Below, piece by piece: positions 57,264-64,000 of a stretch of 64,000 nucleotides of DNA. The stretch comes from Dipteris shenzhenensis (Eukaryota; Polypodiophyta; Polypodiopsida; Gleicheniales). The translations under genes and the position numbers were made by a program. The notes under the pieces were generated by a model. It was not told the DNA's origin. It ran no database searches and saw only the letters and a list, made by a program, of their open reading frames with translations. Location of the stretch: the NCBI GenBank assembly GCA_047967505.1, contig CM106541.1; one strand, 5' to 3'. Numbering within the stretch: the stretch's first letter is position 1; each line of letters starts with the position of its first letter.

Positions 57264-57643
57264 GTACTGCCCCGTACAAAAGTACGGACGTCCGTACAAC
57301 CACGTACAGATATCATACCGTACCTGCGCGTTGCCGTACTGCATCGCGCGTCGCCGTACATCTGCATCGTCGTACTGCATCGCGCATCGCCGTACATCTG
57401 CATCGTCGTACTACATCGACGTACCTGTGCGTCGTCGTACATCTGCATCGCCGTACATCTGCGTCGTCATACCTGCACGTGGGAGTCTCCGTACAACTTC
57501 AGCACTACAGATTCTCGTACAACGTACGGCCGTACAACCGTACACCGTACAGCCGTACATTCGTACTTGAGCTCATCGTACATCTGTACTTGAGCTGACC
57601 GTACAGCCGTACACTGTACTTGAGCTGTCCGTACAGCTGGTAC
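57264..57643. repeat. GTAC-rich array in the copia 1 leader
   Basis: 29 GTAC words in 380 bp, mostly cgtac. They include two exact matches to the SBP-domain consensus TNCGTACAA (57291-57299, 57488-57496). A unit like catctgcatcgtcgtactg repeats several times. Open frames on both strands are by-products. Confidence 0.9.
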
Positions 57644-57775
57644 TTCTCTCGAGACTGCCGCACAGGTGTTGCACGTGTGAAGTCTCTTGCAGGACTTTGG
57701 CAAAATTTGGGGCTTTCAATACCTTCAGGAGAGATTCGGGATTTGGTCTGCAATTTCTTTTTTATTGCAGTACAT

Positions 57776-57864
57776 TGAGTCACATTTGTAGGATATTGAG
57801 TCATTTTACAGAACAATGAGTCACTTTTACAGGACATTGAGTCAGATTGCAATAAATTGGGTCA
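57776..57864 (+). repeat. Five TGAGTCA-like sites at about 20.5-bp spacing
   Basis: TGAGTCA at 57776, 57797, 57817 and 57838, and TGGGTCA at 57858. TGAGTCA is the core bound by GCN4/AP-1-type bZIP factors. It lies in the leader between the GTAC array and gag. Confidence 0.85.
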
Positions 57865-58139
57865 CATTTGCAAAATCTCAGCAAAATTTGGGGCTTTTCT
57901 ACATTTGCCCTCTTTTTGGCCTATTTGCCCTCAATAAATTTGGGGCTTTTGCCAGATTTGCTATCTTTGCAGTGAACATTGCCTGCCACAGTCACATTTC
58001 GGCCAGATCTGCATTTGCCCTTTAATTTGGGTTAGAAATTTACAGATATTTGCTGTCATTTTTTAGACAGCCAACTTTTTGCAGTGATAGCCTTGAGGCT
58101 TTTGGGTTGTCAAGTCTTTTTCAGTGTATCACATTTGCT

Positions 58140-61100
58140 ATGGCTGGGAACAATCAAGATTTATTTGGAGTTCTTCGTGAAGATGATAAGTTGGATGGCA
58201 CCAACTATCCGATGTGGTCTTATCTCATGAAACATATTCTTGTTGCAAAGCATTTGTGGAATATTGTTTCTGGGGCTGATCAGAGGCCAACCAATGCTAC
58301 AGTGGTTGCCTCTACTGCTGGTCCTTCTGCAGGAGGTACTCCTCCTGATGCCTCTTCCTCTAGCACTCCTGCTGCTGCTCTTCCAACTCAAGAACAGTCA
58401 AGATGGGATGCAAGAGATGCAAATGCACATTCATGCATTGCTTTATCATGCAAGAGAACCATTATTCCACACATCCGGTCTTGCACGACAGCAAAGGATG
58501 CTTGGGATAAATTGGCTTCTCTCTATCAGATTCGCAATGAAGCTCGTGTTGCATATTTGAGAAGGCAATTACAGGAAGTCAATATCAATGAAGGTGAGTC
58601 AATGGATGCATACTTGACAAAGGTCAAGGACCTCATGGAACAGCTTGCCAACATTGATGAGGTGGTGCCAAATTCACAGCTTGTCAGTACCACATTGAAT
58701 GGAGTGCTAGATACATATCAAGGGTAATCCAGACCACTATTCCTTTGATCAGCTAGTTACTTTGCTTTTGCAGGAAGAGCAAAGTAGAGCTAACAGACAA
58801 GTCATTATTCCTGATCATGCATTTGCTTCACAGCAGACAGGAAGAGGCAAGGCTTCCAAGCCTATGGGCAAGCCAAAATCTGCGCATAGCAGCTGCAATT
58901 CCTCTGCGCATAGCAGCTGCAATTCCTCCCATGCATCTAAAAATACAGCAGATAAGGCAAAGAAGAGAAGATGCAACTATTGTCGTAACCCTGGACATGA
59001 CATTTTAGAATGCAGGAAGCGCATTGCTTCAGAGAAAAAGAAAGCAGGATTGACAGTTAATGCCTCATATGCTATTGAATCCCATGAGCCAGCAGATGCT
59101 TCACATGCACATGCTCTTCAGCATGATTAGGCATGGGCTGTCCATTGCTCATTTGATCCCTCCAAAGCTGATGCACTCTTTACTGCTAATGATGCTCGGT
59201 CCTGGTACTTTGATAGTGGTGCTTTCAAGCATGTCACATCTTGTAGACAGTTGTTTCATTCTCTAGCTGATGCACCTCGAGGGGGGACTGTTACATGTGC
59301 TAATAATGCTTCATATGCTGTAAAAGGAGTTGGAGATGTGCAGCTCACATCCATTTCCAGCCATCCTGTCACTCTGACAAATGTTCTTTTTGTGCCTGGC
59401 ATTGAAGTCAACTTGATTTCCATTTCAACAATTGCTACTTCAAGTTTCAGAGTAATTTTTGATGGCTACAAATGCCTAGTATATGATCTTCATGATGACA
59501 ATGCCATAGTTTTCACTGGCACTTTGCAAGAAGGGCTTTATCACCTTGATAATCATCCAGCTGCACTTTCGATTGAAGCATTGGCTATTTCAGATTCACA
59601 ACTTGCTGAAACTCATCTTTGGCATGAAAGAATGGGCCATCTCAATTATAGAGCTCTTGCAAAGCTAAATACACAGCAGATGGCAAATGATGTACCTCAG
59701 ACTCACAGTTTCAAAACATGTGTGTGAGGGTTGTCTTTTGGGTAAAATGCATCGATTTCCTTTTCAAAAGAATTGTCCAAAACTCTCACAAAGGAAATTG
59801 CAGCTAGTACACAGTGTGTACAAGTATTTCATGACTCTCATTGATGATTTCACAAGGTATTGCTCGGTATATCCTTTAAAGGCCAAATCTGAAGTTTTCT
59901 TATGCTTTCAAAGATGGCTGAATATGGTTGAGAATGAATCACGAAACAAGCTTGTCACCCTCAACACAAATAGGGGGGGTGAGTATATGTCTAAGGAGTT
60001 TGATGCATTTTTGTCCTCACGGGGCATTATTCACTCATGCACTACTCCTTACACTCCTCAGCAGAATCCTGTTTCTGAAAGGAAAAACAGGTCCACAATG
60101 GAGATGGCCAGATGCATGCTTAAGGCCAAGTCTTTGCCCAATAAATTTTGGCTTGATGCAATAATGTGTGCCAACTATGTGCTGAATAGATCACCTACAC
60201 GGGCATTGAAGACTATTACACCTTATGAAGCATGGAAAGGCAAGAAGCCTTCACTTTCACATATGAGAGTTTTTGGGTCTCTTGCATATGTTCATGTACC
60301 ATCTCAGCTGAGACATAAGCTCGATGACAAGGCAATCAAAAGCATATTCATTGGTTACAGCCAGGAGAGCAGAGGGTATAGGTTATATCAACCAAATACT
60401 GGGAAGATTATTGTCAGTAGAGATGTGATCTTTGCTGAACATTCAGCTTCTCCTCTTGTGGACTGCAAAGCAAAGCCAGATGTTGACATGTTTGATGCCT
60501 TTGAATCTTGGTTACCTTTGCCATCATCAGAAGAGGATTTTGAGCAGCAACATGAGCCTCCTACAGGCCCTCCACTAAGCAATAATCAGCCTCAACCTCA
60601 TGATGATTTGCAGGTTTCTCTTCCGGCACAAAATGATCCCACTACTCATGATGCAGTCATTGAAGAAAGAGCTGTCAATAGACAGCAAAGACAAGTTCCC
60701 AGATGGCTTCTTGATACATTGAGGGACAGCAAACAAGATCAGCCTTTTGCTGCCCGGACAAGATCAGGGACTAGACAGCATGGTCACTTTCTTAAGTTTG
60801 CCCTCCTTGCTACAGCTTGCAATGAAGAGCCTTTGTGTCATAAAGATGCTTTTGTCAGCAAAGAGTGGATGGATGCAATGAAAGCTGAGTTACAATCTAT
60901 TGCCAAAAATGACACTTGGGAATTAGTAGATCTCCCACCTGGCAAGCATGCCATTGGAACACGGTGGGTCTACAAATTAAAAAGGAAATCTGATGGCAGC
61001 ATAGATCGATACAAAGCCCGTCTTGTTGCAAAAGGGTATGCCCAAATACAAGGCATTGCCTTTGAGGAGACATTTGCTCCCACATCCAGGATTACTACCA

Positions 61101-61432
61101 TTCGATGTGTCATTGCCATTGCAGCCCATTATCATTGGCAAGTGCACCAACTTGACATCAAAACCGCTTTTCTTCATGGGGATCTGCAGGAAGAAGTCTA
61201 TGTCACACAACCTCTTGGCTTTGAGGCTGTTAATTCTGAAAATAAGGTATGCCGGCTTACAAAAGCCCTTTATGGTTTGAAGCAGGCACCCAGAGCATGG
61301 TATGCCAAAATTCATGCACACTTACTATCCCTTGGTTTTCAGAATAGTCCCACAGAACCCACTCTTTATGTCCATGGGAGTGGATCTGATTTTTTAGTGC
61401 TGATTTTATATGTGGATGATATGCTCATCACG
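58140..61432 (+). pseudogene. Copia element 1 gag-pol, interrupted
   Basis: Gag starts at the ATG at 58140 (MAGNNQDLFGVLREDDKLDG) with a UBN2 core and a CNYCRNPGHDILEC knuckle. A one-base insertion near 58725 shifts the frame, and a TAG at 59128 lies before the protease (WYFDSGA, Asp at 59212). The pre-integrase zinc region (HLWHERMGHLN ... CEGCLLGKMH) is split by a frameshift near 59700. Integrase follows after a small deletion (LVHS joins YKYF): LIDDFTRY, then TNRGGEY with Asn (codon 59969) where the second catalytic Asp is expected, then PQQNPVSERKNRS. The reverse transcriptase runs from about 60908 (TRWVYKLKRKSDG) through HQLDIKTAFLHGDL to LYVDDMLIT (YVDD at 61409-61420), where copia homology stops. 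RNase H and the 3' LTR are missing. No product would be active. Confidence 0.85.
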
Positions 61433-63274
61433 TGTAAACTACTCGGTGCTTTCTATCAATTCAAACAACGGATTTTGCAGAGGCATTTGAATGAGATGAT
61501 TGCGAGTTGCCAAACACATATACTTGAACTTAAGAGTTTGCAATTAAGCTGGAATTAAGACTTATACAGCTTAAACACAAAGTGACATCATTGGAGAATG
61601 CAATATGATTGAGGGGCCAAGACGGGGCCCCCCCCTTATCCAGGCTCACTTTATTCTTGAAAATGGAGATACAAGACCAAGGTGCAATGCACCTTCCAAA
61701 CTGATGAACTCAGTGAAAACCTAGGACCTAGATACAAGACTCAAGAGCATATGTACAAGGTAGACAACAAAAAGGAGGACTCCAAGCTCAGGTTTCAGCT
61801 CTTGGCTTGCCCAATCCACAAGGAAGAAGCCTGCAACAATCACCACTTACATCCAACATTAGAGACAAACACTAGTTTCTAGAAAGATAGTAGAAACAAC
61901 ATGAAATAGTGCTGTAAATGAGATAAACTTGACAGTACAGGCTCCCTTCGTGACTTGGCCCTTTTGTAGATGAAGTCCTTGATGCCTCTGAAGCTACCTT
62001 GGGTGAGGAGAGTGTGGAAATGGGGCTGGAATGAGAACAGCTTAGAAAAACAGCCTGTAGGCTAGAGAGAGAAAGCTTTTATGGAGTGATAGCTGTAGAG
62101 AGAGAGTGCCTATGCTGATCCCAAGGGAGGAGATGTAAGAGAGGAGCTGCTGCTGTTCCAGAGGTGCACAGAAAGGCAGATTTCTGCAAGGGAAATGGGC
62201 TGGAACAGTAGAGAGAGAAATTCTGCAGTAGAGAGAGAAAGACTGCAGCAGGAGAGAGAAAGGGGCTGTGGCTGCTCCAGGCTAGGTGAAGGAGGGAGGA
62301 TGCTGCTGCTGTTCCAGAAGAGCTGAGAGGGGGCAGATTTCTGGAGAGGAGGGGCTGGAACTGTAGAGAGAGAATGTGCTGTTGTAGAGAGAGAAAGTGC
62401 TGCTGAGGTGAGAGAATGGCCTGTGGAGAAGCTGGCTGCACCCAAGGAGCTGGAGAGGTTTTGCTGCATCATCTAAAAGGAGGGAGAAGAAAAGTGACGA
62501 AATTTTCATGTGTGGAATGAAGGGGAGAGGCCTTCTTTTATAGGCTCAGCCCCCCTCCTAGGCCTAGAGTGGAAGGTGGACACTTGTCCCAGATTTTTGG
62601 TGGGCTGCAGTCCCAAAGAGGACAGCCCACCACTTGCCCTAAATCTACCAGATTTGGGGCCAAACACTTGGCCTGCATGCCCTGCCACTTGCCATGCATG
62701 CTGCCACATGTGTGGGACAGGTGGACTGACCTGCCAGCTCAGATTCCATGTGGCAGTCTGCCACGTGTCAGCTGCCACGTCACTCCCAAAAACCCTAAAA
62801 TTTCAAAGTTGTCAGAATTTAATTCTGATCGCACACACGGGTTCCTAACAGCTTAGACTATCTATTGACGTACTCTAAGGTCATAATTGAGCCATACTGA
62901 GCTCATTTGTTTGTCGTCTTATCTTGTATCTCCATTACTCTTGGCATGCTGCCAGGCCCACACCCAAAGCTCAGGGAACATTCTCTTGAATGGTTCCTAG
63001 GTCGGTATGCAATCTGTGCATTTGATTGGTCCCATGTTTGGGTACTCAGGTGGGGTGTGGTTTCTAGATGTCCCTCTCAAAGAGAGGCCATCACTCTTGT
63101 GGGTCACTAATGCCCATAACCCCAAGCAAGGGGGTCCACCCTCAAATGCTAGACCTAGTCCCCATTGTCCGTCACTGAACAGAAGGAAAACATTTCATTT
63201 CTTAATAAGCATACTATTGAAAAACAAAAAGAAATAGTACCAAGCAAGTGGATACATGTTGAAGCAGGATGACA
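61433..63274 (-). repeat. Probable 3' LTR of the chromovirus, about 1.84 kb
   Basis: On the minus strand the polypurine tract is followed at 63274 by tgtcatcctg. The other end is set at 61433, where plus-strand tgtaaactac begins exactly as copia homology ends. Inside, the minus strand has a TATA-like gcctataaaag (about 62550) and an aataaag poly(A)-like signal (about 61655), in the order expected for U3-R-U5. A GA-rich plus-strand stretch with many tagagagagaaa words (62080-62420) lies between. An alternative LTR start, tgttaggaaccc, lies at 62850. Direct proof needs the other LTR, outside the window. Confidence 0.55.
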
Positions 63275-63288
63275 TTCCCTCCGTCTTT
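63275..63288 (-). other. Polypurine tract
   Basis: Minus-strand aaagacggagggaa sits between the pol stop codon (TGA, 63290-63288) and the LTR start. This is the usual site of plus-strand priming. Confidence 0.6.
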
Positions 63289-64000
63289 CATTCGGTTGTC
63301 CGCAACTGAAATGCTTCCTCATAAGCATCCAGGATTTCAGGACACTCCTGAAATGTAGCTCTGTCCACCCATTGGGCATCGGTGGATGGGAGCCCTCTGA
63401 ACTTCAAAAGATACATTTTGCGAGTCGTGCCTCGACGTCCCGTAGTGAAGTTATGCAAAATAATTTGCTCTGGGATCAACAAGATCTCAGTGTCCTCTAC
63501 TTCAGGTGCATCGTCCAGTGTAGGCTCTTGAGGTGGTTCCCCAATGAAGGGTTTCACCAAGCTTACGTGGAAGACATTGTGGATCTTCCAATGCTCTGGA
63601 AGTCTCAATCGGACCGAGACATCATTTATTACCTGCAACACCTGAAAAGGACCATAATATCGAAAGGATAGCTTGAAGTAGATGCGCTTTTTGCCCACTT
63701 TGGTTTTTAACCGGGCTTTCTCAAATTTCAATAAGACCCATTGGCCTTCTTTCACTGCAAACGCCCTCCGTCTTTTATTTGCAGCTGCTCTTTGTTTCTC
63801 CTGTGCCTTTTGAATGGCTGCTCGAACCGTGGCATAAGCTGAGTCATAATCCTCCACGAATTGATCAGCGGCAAAGATTTTCTCTTTTGTTTGCATGAGT
63901 GGAGTTGGTAAAGATCTACCATATACAATTTCGAAAGGAGCTTTTCCAGTGGAGGAATGAATTGTGTTGTTATAAGCAAACTCCACAAGAGGAAGGAATT
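63288..64000 (-). CDS. Chromovirus integrase C-terminus and chromodomain (partial)
   Basis: The frame is open from the window edge to TGA. Text in order: FLPLVEFAYNNTIHSSTGKA, then PFEIVYGRSLPTPL (integrase end), then VKEGQWVLLKFEKARLKTKV and YYGPFQVLQVINDVSVRLRL, then HNVFHVSLVKPFIG (GPY/F-type module). The chromodomain follows: YLLKFRGLPSTDAQWVDRAT and FQECPEILDAYEEAF. Chromodomains guide integration of these elements to chromatin. No stop or frameshift is seen, so this part may be intact and fairly young. It is cut at its N-terminal side by the window edge. Confidence 0.9.
   Translation of the reverse strand, partial: FLPLVEFAYNNTIHSSTGKAPFEIVYGRSLPTPLMQTKEKIFAADQFVEDYDSAYATVRAAIQKAQEKQRAAANKRRRAFAVKEGQWVLLKFEKARLKTKVGKKRIYFKLSFRYYGPFQVLQVINDVSVRLRLPEHWKIHNVFHVSLVKPFIGEPPQEPTLDDAPEVEDTEILLIPEQIILHNFTTGRRGTTRKMYLLKFRGLPSTDAQWVDRATFQECPEILDAYEEAFQLRTTE

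Noticed and set aside
57135-57852. Overlapping frames on both strands, up to 152 codons, over the GTAC array
   Set aside because: The short repeated unit keeps many frames open at once; they lie in the untranslated leader between primer site and gag.
62079-62509. Ser/Leu/Gln-rich minus-strand frames of 75-120 codons
   Set aside because: Translations of tagagagagaaa-type repeats inside the proposed LTR.

Overview
This is nuclear DNA from a land plant, repeat-dense and gene-poor. The reasons are: plant-type Ty1/copia retrotransposons with initiator-methionine tRNA primer sites, a Ty3/gypsy chromovirus with a chromodomain, CACTA-like remnants, a PPR (pentatricopeptide) remnant and a probable RPW8/NB-ARC resistance-gene remnant, all in AT-rich DNA full of (GA)n, (GT)n and (AT)n tracts. 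The PPR wording and the mobile-gene types would fit a large-genome fern, lycophyte or other non-seed plant, but the sequence alone does not settle this. All family names come from motif recognition by eye; no search was run.

Layout. 0-9 kb: gene remnants (RPW8/NB-ARC-like, PPR) and families of diverged direct repeats, including a 285-bp duplicated block carrying TATA boxes. 9-15 kb: microsatellites, short tandem duplications, a foldback element and a small structured dispersed repeat. 15.2-17.2 kb: an island richer in G+C with one possible small gene (257 codons, minus strand) and a 150-bp tandem duplication upstream of it. 18.8-19.2 kb: gypsy protease debris. 19.6-26.7 kb: a decayed multi-exon gene with a RING-like domain and a transposase-like domain. 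Its intron-like gaps hold kilobases of a TAGTACTATTTAGCA repeat. 28-45.5 kb: old gypsy, copia and CACTA fragments.

47.4-49.7 kb (minus strand) holds the only long clean reading frame: a final or near-final exon of 746+ codons for a basic, Ser/Lys-rich, probably disordered protein. 50.2-56.5 kb is a retroelement graveyard: gypsy integrase, copia gag, a LINE 3' end, a gag-only copia derivative with a nearly complete 5' LTR, and a third copia with a pair of inverted LTRs. 56.9-61.4 kb is a copia element with primer site, long leader, gag, protease, integrase and part of the reverse transcriptase. It is cut in the reverse transcriptase by what I read as the 3' LTR of a chromovirus (61.4-63.3 kb), whose integrase and chromodomain run off the right edge.

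The most unusual signals are: the RING plus transposase-like gene with repeat-filled introns; leaders packed with GTAC in two different copia elements; three adjacent hairpins with five-base loops, two of them covarying, in a copia LTR; and five TGAGTCA-like sites spaced about 20.5 bp apart in the same element.
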